From the NCBI GenBank assembly GCA_965277595.1, contig CBDIDH010000002.1:1302001-1366000 (forward strand): a stretch of 64,000 bases of DNA. The letters are read 5' to 3'. Source of the DNA: CBDIDH01 sp965277595. GTDB lineage: Bacteria > Planctomycetota > Planctomycetia > Isosphaerales > Isosphaeraceae. Below, piece after piece: positions 25,151 through 33,733 of the stretch (within the stretch, counting starts at the first letter, position 1; the number at the start of each line of letters is the position of its first letter). Made by a program: the position numbers and the translations under genes. The notes below the pieces were generated by a model. That model did not search any database, had not been told where the DNA came from, and worked only from the letters and a program-made list of their open reading frames with translations.

Positions 25151-26218
25151 TCATTTGGCAAACTCGGCATGCGGATGCGTCGTATAAAAGTGAACGCCGG
25201 TCCGGGGATCGACGAACCGGTAAAGAGGGACCGCGCCGGGCGTCGGCACCGGGAAAAGGTGACAGGCGACCATCTCGGGACGATAGCCAAGGCGAGGCAA
25301 AAAACCCGCGCCGTCGTCGGTGGTGTAATACCACTCGCGGAGGCTCCGCCAGCGATGAAAGGGGACCGTCCCGGCCCGAGGCGTCGGCAAGACGTAACAG
25401 GCGATCGACTCATACACGTAATACGGATGCCCCGCCGGTGCCTGCGGGCTTGTCGTGTAGAAGCGATCATTCAGGCCCGGCCGGACCCAGCGATGAAGGG
25501 CCACCGTCCCCGGCTCGGCCGTCGGATAGACATAGCCGGCGATCCCTTCCGATCGAAACTTGGTCACGTCAAAGGTCAAGGTCACGCTCTCGGCCTGATA
25601 GGCGATCTCGCGAAGAACGCCGTACTCCTTGAAGGCGGCGACCTTGGCTCGAAGCGTCTCATTCAACTTGGCATTCATTGACTCGGCCCGGCCGTCGGCA
25701 ACCTGCGTCACGAGGCCATCAAAGTACCGCCCCAGGACCCTCGCGAGCGCCCCGGCGACGCCGTCCAGCTCGCGCCTCTTGACCTCATCGACGTCGACCC
25801 GGAACCTCGGGACGCCGTCCGGCCCCGGCTCGGCGAAGATCGAGGCGCGGACGTCGAACGTGAACGCCTTCCAGCCCGGCTCATCGCCCGGACTGGCCGA
25901 CGGGGGCGGGCGTGAGTCGGACGGCGGCGTGACCGCCCTTCGAATCGCCCCGGCGACCGGCGGCCGGAACTCGCCCGAGACCTCGCAGGCGACGACAAAT
26001 CGCCGCTTCATCGGGTCGATCGCGACGAGCCGAAACCCACGCGCCGAGCCTCGATATTGCCCCGCCCTGGCAAAGGGTGCCGCGGGGAGCTTCTCGACCA
26101 GCCCGGCGAGAAACTCGCGGTCGAGCTTCACCTCGGCCGATCCTCGCGCCGATCCGGGAACGATCACCGCCCCGACGATCAGCCAGAGTCGGATTCCAAG
26201 CCGACGCCCTCGTCCCAT
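25151..26218 (-). CDS. Exported protein with C-terminal DUF5648 repeats
   Basis: A 355-residue protein with a signal peptide (about residues 1-26). The N-terminal domain (EFLAGLVEKLPAAPFARAG onward) is unrecognised. The C-terminal 140 residues hold three related blocks (VALHRWVRPGLNDRFYTTS, VPFHRWRSLREWYYTTDD, VPLYRFVDPRTGVHFYTTH), the DUF5648 pattern often attached to secreted hydrolases and thought to bind ligands. No catalytic motif is visible. Its stop codon abuts the 25008 repeat. It may be a surface-binding protein. Confidence 0.8.
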   Translation of the reverse strand: MGRGRRLGIRLWLIVGAVIVPGSARGSAEVKLDREFLAGLVEKLPAAPFARAGQYRGSARGFRLVAIDPMKRRFVVACEVSGEFRPPVAGAIRRAVTPPSDSRPPPSASPGDEPGWKAFTFDVRASIFAEPGPDGVPRFRVDVDEVKRRELDGVAGALARVLGRYFDGLVTQVADGRAESMNAKLNETLRAKVAAFKEYGVLREIAYQAESVTLTFDVTKFRSEGIAGYVYPTAEPGTVALHRWVRPGLNDRFYTTSPQAPAGHPYYVYESIACYVLPTPRAGTVPFHRWRSLREWYYTTDDGAGFLPRLGYRPEMVACHLFPVPTPGAVPLYRFVDPRTGVHFYTTHPHAEFAK

Positions 26219-26335
26219 CGGCCGACCTCCCGCCCAGGGCCCTGGCGTTCCCGTCCTTTTCGCAAGGCGCGAACCATAGCCGTCCCGCCCCCCGGCGTCA
26301 ACGCCAACGCTCCACGCGCGGACCCGGTCACGATC

Positions 26336-26408
26336 AAGGACCGATGGCCGATGACCGAAGGGCCGAATTCATCGGTCATCGGTCATCGGTCATCGGCCAT
26401 CGGTCCTT
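26336..26408. repeat. Heptad hairpin with matched ATGGCCG variant
   Basis: Bases 26336-26358 and 26386-26408 are exact reverse complements over 23 positions. Both arms carry the rare variant unit ATGGCCG at the corresponding place. Two extra CGGTCAT units sit on the right arm near the loop. It lies between two same-strand genes. Confidence 0.9.
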
Positions 26409-26464
26409 TGCACCTTTCAACGACCCGGGCATCGCGTCGGGTGAGGGCGATCGATCGCGTTCGA

Positions 26465-27235
26465 TCAGACCGCGTAAACGCGGCCCTGGCGAATCGGCTC
26501 GATCACGCTGGAGGCAATGTCGAAGTCGTCGGAATAGTGAATCAGGCGCATCCGGGCGCGGAGCGGGGCGGGCAAGGCGGCGAGGTGGGCATAAGGCGTG
26601 TGAACCGCCGAGGCGGCGAAGGTCGTGACCTCGTGGATGATCAGGTCGCACGGCTCAAGCCAGGCGATCAGCGATGGGTCAAAGGCCGTATCGGCGCTGA
26701 AGCCCAGGGTCCGCCCCGCCGTCGTGATCCGAAAGGCGGTCGTCGCGATCGAGTGAACCGTCATCCGGCACTCGATCGAGAACGGGCCGAACGTGATCGG
26801 GTGTGACTCGCTCAAGGGGGTCAGATCGAAGAAGTCGGCCAGCGTCATCTGAGCGGGGGGCTGGCCCGGCCCATGCACCGTTCGATCCTCGCCCATCCCG
26901 CCCGAGAGCAGACCTTCCCAGAGCTTCGCCGAGACGTCGGGATGCGTCAGAAGCTTCGCCTTGCGCTTGAGGGCGTAATGGGCGTAGAAGCCGAAGTCTT
27001 CCAGGCCCGAGCTATGATCGGCGTGCAGGTGCGTCAGCGCCACGCCGCGAATTCGGTCGAGATCGAGCGGCAGGCCCGCGGCGGTCGACCCCTCGCGGAG
27101 CATCTTGCGGATCGGGTGCGGGCAGTCGATCAGCATCCAGTCATCGCCCGAGCCAAGGGCCAGGCAGGTCGTGTAATGCCGGGCGCTGAAGGCTTCGCCC
27201 ACACCGAGCGGAATCACCCGGACGTCCGCTGTCAT
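26465..27235 (-). CDS. MBL-fold metallo-hydrolase (RNase Z-like)
   Basis: A 256-residue metallo-beta-lactamase fold protein. The zinc motif THLHADH has His69, His71, Asp73 and His74. Later ligands are probably the histidine in MTVHSIATTAF, the aspartate in GFSADTAFD and the histidine in LIHYSDDF, in the order seen in RNase Z/ElaC-type enzymes. MTADVRVIPLGVG at ATG 27235 is the natural start. No tRNA-binding exosite arm is obvious, so a general hydrolase is as likely as a tRNA 3' nuclease. Cytoplasmic. Confidence 0.88.
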   Translation of the reverse strand: MTADVRVIPLGVGEAFSARHYTTCLALGSGDDWMLIDCPHPIRKMLREGSTAAGLPLDLDRIRGVALTHLHADHSSGLEDFGFYAHYALKRKAKLLTHPDVSAKLWEGLLSGGMGEDRTVHGPGQPPAQMTLADFFDLTPLSESHPITFGPFSIECRMTVHSIATTAFRITTAGRTLGFSADTAFDPSLIAWLEPCDLIIHEVTTFAASAVHTPYAHLAALPAPLRARMRLIHYSDDFDIASSVIEPIRQGRVYAV

Positions 27236-27367
27236 CAATCGCGGGCCTCGACCTCGGCGGAGCAAGGGGGGCGGCCTTTGAAGTCCCGCCGTCCCCGATG
27301 GACGGCGGCTGGCCGGTTGGGTCCCTGGTCCCGTGCGAATTCTATCACGTTGAACCGCCGGAACCGA

Positions 27368-28618
27368 TTATTTCGGCAGTTCCGCTTCCCAGCCGCGCCA
27401 GAGCCAGCGGAGCGACTCGGGCAAGATCGCCCGGCCGTGCAGGTTGCTGTGGAACCCTTCGCCGAGAACGAACTTGTAGTCATATCCGGCAAAGGCCAGC
27501 GACTTCGCCAAAGTCTGGTTCGCCAGCGGCCAGTTGCCGTTGGCGTTGTCCAGGTCGTTGGACCCGTCCTGAAGGAAGACCCGGATCGCCTTGGGCTTGG
27601 TCTTGCGGACCATCGCCTCGTAATTGTGCCCGCCGTCGTGCCCGGACTTGCCGCTGGCGATATTGGTGAACGAGCCGACCCACGAGAGGACCTTCGAGAA
27701 CTCGTCGGGCCGCTCCCAGGCGACCGTCCAGGCACAGATGCCGCCGCTGCTGATTCCCGCGATCGCCCTCCCGGCCGCGTCGCGGCGGAGCTTCACCCCC
27801 CGCGCCTTCTCGGTCTCGGGCAGGATCTCTTCGAGGAGGAACCGCGCGTACTGGTCGGAAAGCGTGTCGTACTCAAAGCTCCGGTTCGACCTGCCGTCGT
27901 CGAAGGTTCCCGGCTGGATGAAGATACCGACCGTCGGCGGCATCTCTTTTTTAGCGATCAGGTTGTCGAAAACGGTCGGCACGAACCCTTGATAGCCGCC
28001 GCCATCCTGAAAGACCATGACCGCCGCGGCCTTCTCGGTGGCCCCCTGCGCGGGGACGTAAACCCACCAGTCGCGTGACGTCCCTTCAAAAACCTTGCTC
28101 CGAAATTTGGGCATCTTCGTGAGTTTGCCCTTGGGAACATCCGACTGCTCGCGGCTGTCGGGTTGCTCCGAATAGACCTCCATCGCCGCCCAGTCGCCCC
28201 CCTTGGCGCCGGGATGCTTGAGCCGCTCGCCGTCGACCTGATACGCCCAGCGCATCCCGAGTCCATCGCGCAAGGTCTCGGCGGCGAGATAAACGTCGGT
28301 CTCGCCGATTCGGGTCAGCGCGATCACGGCCCGGCCGTCCTCGGAGACGATTTTGGGCGTCCCCTTGGTCTCGATCGCCCAGACGGCGGTGGTCCCCTCG
28401 ACCCTGGGATTTGGCCCCTTGCTCAGGTTCTCCTTGCCGCCGAACCACTGGCGGACGTCCTCGGCGAGCTTCGCGGCGTCGTCCCCCTTGGGGTTCGCCC
28501 GCAACCGGCTCTGAACCGAGGCCGGGGTCAACGGTTGTTCCGCCGCCGACAGAAGCGTCGGGGCCATCAAGGCTGGCAAGAGCAGGGCGAGGATCGCCTG
28601 AGGAATGCGTCGTGACAT
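27368..28618 (-). CDS. Exported esterase, Fes/enterochelin-esterase-like alpha/beta hydrolase
   Basis: A 416-residue secreted protein with a signal peptide (about 1-25). The C-terminal half is a PF00756-type esterase: the nucleophile elbow GISSGG has Ser290, the acid is probably Asp351 or Asp355 in QDGSNDLDN, and the base is His390 or His394 in GFHSNLHG. Residues 30-170 form a beta-sandwich-like N-terminal domain, as in enterochelin-esterase relatives. ATG 28618 starts the signal peptide; the frame upstream is not coding. Known relatives hydrolyse siderophore, acetyl-xylan or feruloyl esters; the substrate here is not known. Confidence 0.85.
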   Translation of the reverse strand: MSRRIPQAILALLLPALMAPTLLSAAEQPLTPASVQSRLRANPKGDDAAKLAEDVRQWFGGKENLSKGPNPRVEGTTAVWAIETKGTPKIVSEDGRAVIALTRIGETDVYLAAETLRDGLGMRWAYQVDGERLKHPGAKGGDWAAMEVYSEQPDSREQSDVPKGKLTKMPKFRSKVFEGTSRDWWVYVPAQGATEKAAAVMVFQDGGGYQGFVPTVFDNLIAKKEMPPTVGIFIQPGTFDDGRSNRSFEYDTLSDQYARFLLEEILPETEKARGVKLRRDAAGRAIAGISSGGICAWTVAWERPDEFSKVLSWVGSFTNIASGKSGHDGGHNYEAMVRKTKPKAIRVFLQDGSNDLDNANGNWPLANQTLAKSLAFAGYDYKFVLGEGFHSNLHGRAILPESLRWLWRGWEAELPK

Positions 28619-28741
28619 CGGCGGGTCTTTCTGGAAACGTGGCCTGTCTGTCCATCTGCCTTGGTTCTTTGCGTTGTAACCGTCCCGGCGCCTCGACACA
28701 ACCATCCAGCGGGGCCTCTTCGGCGGCGCTTCCCGTTCGGC

Positions 28742-28763
28742 CAGGACCGAGGACCGAGGACCG
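28742..28763. repeat. Short AGGACCG heptad run
   Basis: Three AGGACCG-type units in tandem upstream of the esterase, on the far side of a non-coding gap from the hairpin at 28811. They match the dominant unit of the 25008 array. Confidence 0.7.
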
Positions 28764-28810
28764 TTTGAAAGAAGGTCAAGAACGTTGAGGACAGGAGAAT
28801 CGAATAGTCC

Positions 28811-28878
28811 CGATGACCAAGGACCGAGGACCGAAATATTCCGACGTTTGGTCATCGGTCCTTGGTCATTGGTCATTG
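28811..28878. repeat. Heptad hairpin in a divergent spacer
   Basis: Left arm GATGACCAAGGACCGAGGAC and right arm GTCATCGGTCCTTGGTCATT, with an AAATATTCCGACGTTT loop. The spacer 28619-29095 (477 bases) otherwise holds the run at 28742 and the promoter regions of the divergent esterase and superoxide dismutase genes. Confidence 0.8.
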
Positions 28879-29095
28879 AAAAGACAGACTTTGCAATCCT
28901 CCCGCCGTTGCGGAACAGGCAAGATCGTCGCGCCGGAATTTTCGATGATACTAAAGGTAAGAGCCACCAGCCGGGCAAGGTCTTGTGAGCGGACCCGGGC
29001 GCGGCTACCCTGGCACGCGTCGAGCGAGAACGAAATCAGCCGGATGAATCGCGACATTCCGAATCACGAACGAAGCCACCAAGGAGAAGCCTCTC

Positions 29096-29659
29096 ATGCT
29101 GCGACGCACGTTGATCGTTCCCGCCCTCGCGGCGGCGGCGCTCGGTAACCTGAGCCTGTCGGCGACAACCGCCCAGGCCCAGGCGATGACCGCCGCGCCG
29201 AGCGTGACCAAGGCCATCGCCGTCCTGCACGCGACCAAGAGCGGCGGCGAGGCATCGGGCGAGGTCACCTTCACCCGAACCCCCGAAGGCATCCGCGTCG
29301 TCGCCGAGATTCGCGGCCTGACCCCCGGAAAGCACGGCTTCCATATCCACGAGTTCGGCGACGTCTCCTCGCCCGACGCCATGTCGGCCGGCGGCCACTT
29401 CAACCCCGACAAGACCGAGCACGCCAGCCCGCACGACACCAAGCGGCACGTCGGCGACCTCGGCAACCTTGAGGCCAACGCCAAGGGAGTCGCCAAGGTG
29501 GACATGGTTGACCCGACCCTCAGCTTCACCGGCCCGCACTCGATCCTCGGCCGAGGCGTGATCGTTCACGAGAAGGCCGACGACTTCAAGACTCAACCCA
29601 CCGGAGGCGCGGGGGGCCGCGTGGCCGCGGGCGTGATTGGCGTCGCCAAGGCCAGTTAA
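29096..29659 (+). CDS. sodC: Cu/Zn superoxide dismutase without cysteine
   Basis: A 187-residue exported enzyme that dismutates superoxide outside the cytoplasm. Signal peptide at about 1-30. All metal ligands can be placed: Cu His83, His85 and His158, bridging His101, and Zn His109, His118 and Asp121. The active-site Arg is Arg175. The two cysteines of the conserved disulfide are both absent (GDV at 88-90 and VAAGVIG at 176-182), and the protein has no cysteine at all. It is followed by a strong terminator, so it is a single-gene unit. Confidence 0.93.
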   Translation: MLRRTLIVPALAAAALGNLSLSATTAQAQAMTAAPSVTKAIAVLHATKSGGEASGEVTFTRTPEGIRVVAEIRGLTPGKHGFHIHEFGDVSSPDAMSAGGHFNPDKTEHASPHDTKRHVGDLGNLEANAKGVAKVDMVDPTLSFTGPHSILGRGVIVHEKADDFKTQPTGGAGGRVAAGVIGVAKAS

Positions 29660-29717
29660 TCGGGCAGTCTTGAACCAGGGACCGAATTTCAGCAGATCGA
29701 TCGAGATCGCAACCAGT

Positions 29718-29766
29718 CGCGGAGACGGCGGGACATTTGTGTCCCGCCGTCTCCGCGGTTTCTTTT
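29718..29766 (+). terminator. Strong rho-independent terminator after sodC
   Basis: Bases 29718-29735 and 29740-29757 form a perfect 18-bp GC-rich stem with a TTTG loop, followed by GTTTCTTTTCC. This is one of the clearest terminators in the window and has no heptad repeat character. Confidence 0.9.
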
Positions 29767-29877
29767 CCGAGTCGCCCCGACTGCCGATCGTTGACACTCT
29801 TTTCGTTCCTGCCTAAACTATGGGTGCGTTGTGCCGAAGGCTTGCGCAGGAAAACGATCATTGCGGAGGTGCCTCGG

Positions 29878-31284
29878 GTGGCAGGCAAGGCTTGGGGGGG
29901 TCGATTTGGCGAGAAAACCGATCGTCGGGTCGAGGAGTTCACCGAATCGATCTCGTTTGATCGTCGCCTCTTCGAGCACGACATCCAGGGATCGATCGCG
30001 CATGCGGAGATGCTCGCTCATGTCGGTTTGATCACTGCCGACGAATGCCAGCAAATCGCGCGGGGATTGTCCGAAATTCGCGCGGAAATCGTCGCCGGCC
30101 GTTTTCCGTTCGTTCTCGAACGCGAAGACGTCCACATGCACATCGAGGCCGCGCTCATCGAAAAGCTCGGCGACGTCGGCCGCAAGCTCCACACGGCCCG
30201 GAGCCGCAACGACCAGGTCGCCACCGACGTCAAGCTCTGGACCCGCGACGCGCTTGACCGGATCGACAGCCGCCTGATTGCGCTGCAACGCGCGCTCGTC
30301 GCCTCGGCCGAGCGGCACCGCGACGTGATCTTGCCCGGCTACACGCACATGCAGCGCGCCCAGCCTGTTCTCGCGGCGCACTATTTCCTCGCCTTTGTCG
30401 AGAAGTTCGAGCGCGACCGGGGCCGCCTGGCCGATTGCCGACGCCGGCTCAACGTCTTGCCTCTCGGCGCCGCGGCGCTGGCCGGTACGTCGCTGCCGAT
30501 CGATCGCCAGCACGTCGCCGCCACGCTCGGCTTTGACGGCGTCGCCGCGAACAGCATGGACGTGTCGAGTGACCGCGATTTCTCGCTGGAATCGGTCTTC
30601 ACGCTCTCGGTGATCGCGCTTCACCTGGCGGGCTGGGCCGAGGAATGGGTGCTCTGGAGCACTCAGGAATTCTCATTCCTGGCCTTGCCCGATGCCATCT
30701 GCACGGGCAGTAGCATCATGCCTCAGAAGAAGAATCCCGACGTCCTTGAGTTGATCCGCGGCCGATCGGCCCGGGTGATCGGGTCCCTGAACACGCTGCT
30801 CGTGCTGGTCAAGGGTCTACCCCTGGCCTACAACCGCGATCTTCAGGAAGACAAGGAGCCGCTTTTCGACGCCTTTGACACGGTCGACGCCTGTCTTGAC
30901 CTGGCCGCCCTTGTCGTCGACGGCGCCCGCCTCCGCGTCGAGACGATCAACGCCCGCCTCGACGAAGGCTATCTCGACGCGACGACGTTGATGGAATACC
31001 TGATCGCCCGCGGCGTTCCCCAGCGGTCGGCTCACGAGATCATCGGCCATCTCGTCGGCCTCTGCGAATCGCGCGGGCTGAAGCGTCTGTCCGACCTTCC
31101 CGACGACGCCTTCCGCGAGGCCCATCCCGCGATGGACCTTGGCGTCAAGGACATCCTCGGCGTCTCCAACGCGATCAAGGCGTTACGCTCGTACGGTTCA
31201 ACGGCTCCCGCGGAAGTCGAGACGCAACTGGCGCGCTGGAAAGCGAGGCTTGGTCCAACCCCGAACCCGGCGGTGGCTCCTTGA
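29878..31284 (+). CDS. argH: Argininosuccinate lyase
   Basis: Last step of arginine synthesis: splits argininosuccinate to arginine and fumarate. 468 residues, the usual length. KAWGGRFGEKTDRRVEEFTE opens the protein; the fumarase/aspartase-superfamily signature SSIMPQKKNPD carries the catalytic serine loop; TARSRNDQVATD and HMQRAQPV are also typical. GTG 29878 is chosen for GGAGG eight bases upstream. Its TGA overlaps the ATG of hicB by one base, so a toxin-antitoxin pair follows in the same transcript. Confidence 0.97.
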   Translation: MAGKAWGGRFGEKTDRRVEEFTESISFDRRLFEHDIQGSIAHAEMLAHVGLITADECQQIARGLSEIRAEIVAGRFPFVLEREDVHMHIEAALIEKLGDVGRKLHTARSRNDQVATDVKLWTRDALDRIDSRLIALQRALVASAERHRDVILPGYTHMQRAQPVLAAHYFLAFVEKFERDRGRLADCRRRLNVLPLGAAALAGTSLPIDRQHVAATLGFDGVAANSMDVSSDRDFSLESVFTLSVIALHLAGWAEEWVLWSTQEFSFLALPDAICTGSSIMPQKKNPDVLELIRGRSARVIGSLNTLLVLVKGLPLAYNRDLQEDKEPLFDAFDTVDACLDLAALVVDGARLRVETINARLDEGYLDATTLMEYLIARGVPQRSAHEIIGHLVGLCESRGLKRLSDLPDDAFREAHPAMDLGVKDILGVSNAIKALRSYGSTAPAEVETQLARWKARLGPTPNPAVAP

Positions 31285-31490
31285 TGAAATTTACCGTGAC
31301 GATCGATCGTGACGAGGACGGCGTCTGGGTTGTCGAGTGCCCTTCGATTCCCGGCTGTATCAGCCAGGGCAAGACGAAGGACGAGGCGATCAACAACGTG
31401 AAGGACGCCATCAAACAATGCCTGGAAGTTCGTGCCGATCGAGGAATGCCCCTGACGATCGAATCGTGTCAGGTCGAGGTTGAGGCGTAA
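31284..31490 (+). CDS. hicB: HicB-family antitoxin
   Basis: A 68-residue protein of the HicB type: a short partial RNase H-like fold with FTVTIDRDEDGVWVVECPSI, PGCISQGKTKDEAINNVKDA and a C-terminal helix. No DNA-binding helix-turn-helix extension is visible, which fits the short HicB forms. ATG 31284 overlaps the argH stop (TGATG), so translation is probably coupled. HicB proteins bind and block HicA. The gene order antitoxin-toxin is the less common one. Confidence 0.85.
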   Translation: MKFTVTIDRDEDGVWVVECPSIPGCISQGKTKDEAINNVKDAIKQCLEVRADRGMPLTIESCQVEVEA

Positions 31491-31712
31491 ATGCCGAGGC
31501 TTCCCCTCCTCAGCGGCCGAGACGTTGTCAAGGTGTTTGAGTCGCTCGGCTGGCAGGTCGCGCGACAGAGTTCCAGCCACGTCATCATGGTGAGAGAGGG
31601 CCAGACCGCTTCTCTGTCCGTACCCAACCACAAAGAGGTTGCCAGAGGCATTCTTCGAGGATTGTTACGGTCCGCGAACATCACGGCGGCCGAGTTCCTC
31701 GCGGCGATCTGA
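31491..31712 (+). CDS. hicA: HicA-family toxin (mRNA interferase)
   Basis: A 73-residue HicA: a small double-stranded-RNA-binding-like fold with GRDVVKVFESLGW and the catalytic histidine in SSHVIM (residue about 30). Family members cleave mRNA in the ribosome-free state until bound by HicB. It starts directly after the hicB stop codon. PNHKEVARGILRGLLR is the usual C-terminal helix region. All conserved positions are present, so the toxin is probably active unless neutralised. Confidence 0.87.
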   Translation: MPRLPLLSGRDVVKVFESLGWQVARQSSSHVIMVREGQTASLSVPNHKEVARGILRGLLRSANITAAEFLAAI

Positions 31713-31803
31713 GCCGCTCTCAACAAACCGACGCCACCGCCTCGAAAAATCTCGACTGATTCGGAAGTCATCCGTCCCACGTCCAGGAACCCCGAAGAGA
31801 CTC

Positions 31804-33090
31804 ATGGACCACTTCTTTCCCTACCGCGACGCTCAGCTTTTTTGCGAAGAGACCTCCGTGGCCGAACTGGCGGCGAAGTACGGGACGCCGCTGTACGTGT
31901 ACAGTCAGGCGTCGATCGTCGGCACGCTCAAGGCGTTGCAGACCGAGTTCGCCGAGGTTAACCCGCTCGTCTGCTACTCGGTCAAGGCGAACTCGAACCT
32001 GGGCATCCTCAAGGTCATGGCCGAGAACGGCAGCGGGTTCGACGTCGTCTCGGGGGGCGAGCTGTATCGGGTCGAACGGGCAGGGGGGTCGGCCTCGAAG
32101 TCGGTCTTCGCGGGAGTCGGCAAGACTGACGACGAGATCCGGGCGGGGATCGCCGCGGGCGTCCTCATGTTCAACGTCGAGAGCGAGGCCGAGCTTGACG
32201 CGATCGCCCGGGTCGCCGCCGACGCCGGTAAGGTCGCCCCGATCGCGCTTCGCGTCAATCCCGACGTCGACCCGAAGACGCACCGGTATATCTCGACCGG
32301 CAAGAAAGAGTCGAAATTCGGCATGGACATCGATCGGTCGCTGCGGCTGGCCGACCGGGTCAAAGAGATCGCCAGCGTCTCGATGATCGGCATGCACATG
32401 CACATCGGGTCGCAGATCACCTCGGTTGAGCCTTACGCCGGCGCGGTGGCCAAGGGTGTCGAGATCATCGCCACCCTTCGGGGCATGGGGCACCCGATCC
32501 GCTGGTACAACATGGGGGGCGGTTTCGGGATCGCCTACAAGGGGGGCGAGGCCCGGCCGATCGCCGAATTCGCCCGCGCCATCTTGCCCGGAATCAAGGC
32601 CACGGGCTGCCGCCTGGCGATGGAGCCGGGGCGGGTGATCGCCGGGAACGCGGGCATCCTGGTGAGCCGTGTGATATATACCAAGCAGTCGGGCGAAAAG
32701 CGGTTCCTGATCCAGGACGCCGCGATGAACGATCTGATCCGCCCGGCCCTGTACGAGTCGTTCCACCGGATCTGGCCCGTGGCCGTTCCGGCCGGGTTTC
32801 CCGCCCCGCCGGACGACTACGAGGCGTCGATTCCCGGGGCCGAGCCCTGGGACGTCGTCGGCCCGGTCTGCGAGAGCGGCGACTTCCTGGCCAAGGATCG
32901 ATCGCTCCCTCCGCTCGGCCGCGACGACCTGCTTGCCGTCTTCTCCGCCGGCGCTTACGGCATGGTCATGTCTTCCAACTACAACACCCGCCCCCGCGCC
33001 GCCGAGGTCCTCGTTCATGGAACCCACGCCCGGCTCGTCCGCAGGCGGGAGACCCTGGATGAGCTGCTGGCGCAGGAAATGACCGAATGA
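31804..33090 (+). CDS. lysA: Diaminopimelate decarboxylase
   Basis: PLP enzyme making L-lysine from meso-diaminopimelate, 428 residues, fold type III. The PLP lysine is in CYSVKANSN; HMHIGSQI, the glycine loop MGGGFGIAYKGGE and PVCESGDFLAKD with the catalytic cysteine at the dimer interface follow in the expected order. ATG 31804 lies about 90 bases after hicA. The last codons and stop (ATG ACC GAA TGA) are made of heptad repeat sequence, so the array at 33079 begins inside the gene. Confidence 0.96.
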   Translation: MDHFFPYRDAQLFCEETSVAELAAKYGTPLYVYSQASIVGTLKALQTEFAEVNPLVCYSVKANSNLGILKVMAENGSGFDVVSGGELYRVERAGGSASKSVFAGVGKTDDEIRAGIAAGVLMFNVESEAELDAIARVAADAGKVAPIALRVNPDVDPKTHRYISTGKKESKFGMDIDRSLRLADRVKEIASVSMIGMHMHIGSQITSVEPYAGAVAKGVEIIATLRGMGHPIRWYNMGGGFGIAYKGGEARPIAEFARAILPGIKATGCRLAMEPGRVIAGNAGILVSRVIYTKQSGEKRFLIQDAAMNDLIRPALYESFHRIWPVAVPAGFPAPPDDYEASIPGAEPWDVVGPVCESGDFLAKDRSLPPLGRDDLLAVFSAGAYGMVMSSNYNTRPRAAEVLVHGTHARLVRRRETLDELLAQEMTE

Positions 33091-33187
33091 CCGAGGACCG
33101 AATGACCGAGGACCAATGACCAATGACCGAATGACCGAGGACCGAATGACCGAATGACCGAATGACCGAGGACCGAGGACCGAATGA
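33079..33187. repeat. Tandem GACCGAAT/GACCGAG/GACCAAT array
   Basis: Fifteen GACC cores spaced 7 or 8 bases apart (GACCGAG, GACCAAT and the 8-base GACCGAAT). No right arm is present locally. The array starts within the last four codons of lysA and runs almost to the next gene. The 8-base units make this the only clearly mixed-period array. Confidence 0.9.
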
Positions 33188-33223
33188 CGGCCGATGGGGA
33201 TCGTGATCGAAGAGGGCCGAGGG

Positions 33224-33733
33224 ATGGGCTACAAGAGATTTGAGGATCTGCCGGTCTGGAACGCAGCGATCGAGATGGCGGCGCGAACGTTCGAGATGAC
33301 GGCGACACGAGGACTCAGTCCCTATTCGGGTCTCAAAGATCAGATCGAACGGGCGGCAGTCTCGGTCTCAAACAATATCGCGGAAGGGTTTGAAAGGGGA
33401 ACGCACCAGGAGCTACTCACCTTCTTGTATTACGCACTCGGTTCCGCCGGAGAGGTGCGTTCGATGATCCATCTCCTCGGACGCCTGCCTAAAAGCGAGC
33501 CGCTTCATCCGTATCTGGATGAGCTACTCTTCATGGCTCAGGGAGTTTCACGACAGTTGAACGCCTGGATTGAGTCCTTGAAGAACAGCGAGAGTCGCGG
33601 CCCACGTTATCAGAATGATTCCACCCGCGACGTCCATCGAAAACAACAGCGAGCCGAAGCCTTCTTGAAAGAACTCGACCGCATCAAAAATCAACCACGC
33701 AACGGCCCCGTTTCCGATCCCGACGGTTCCTGA
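33224..33733 (+). CDS. Four-helix bundle protein (S23/IVP-like)
   Basis: 169 residues. YKRFEDLPVWNAAIEMA, LKDQIERAAVSVSNNIAEG, and the FLYYALGSAGEVRSMIHLL stretch are the hallmark of the family named after proteins encoded in 23S rRNA intervening sequences. It forms a pentameric four-helix bundle; no role is established. Unlike the founding members it is not within an rRNA gene here. ATG 33224 has GAGGG seven bases upstream; ATG 33194 is an alternative. Heptad arrays flank it on both sides: right-facing units begin at its stop codon, and the 33079 array ends just upstream. Confidence 0.9.
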   Translation: MGYKRFEDLPVWNAAIEMAARTFEMTATRGLSPYSGLKDQIERAAVSVSNNIAEGFERGTHQELLTFLYYALGSAGEVRSMIHLLGRLPKSEPLHPYLDELLFMAQGVSRQLNAWIESLKNSESRGPRYQNDSTRDVHRKQQRAEAFLKELDRIKNQPRNGPVSDPDGS

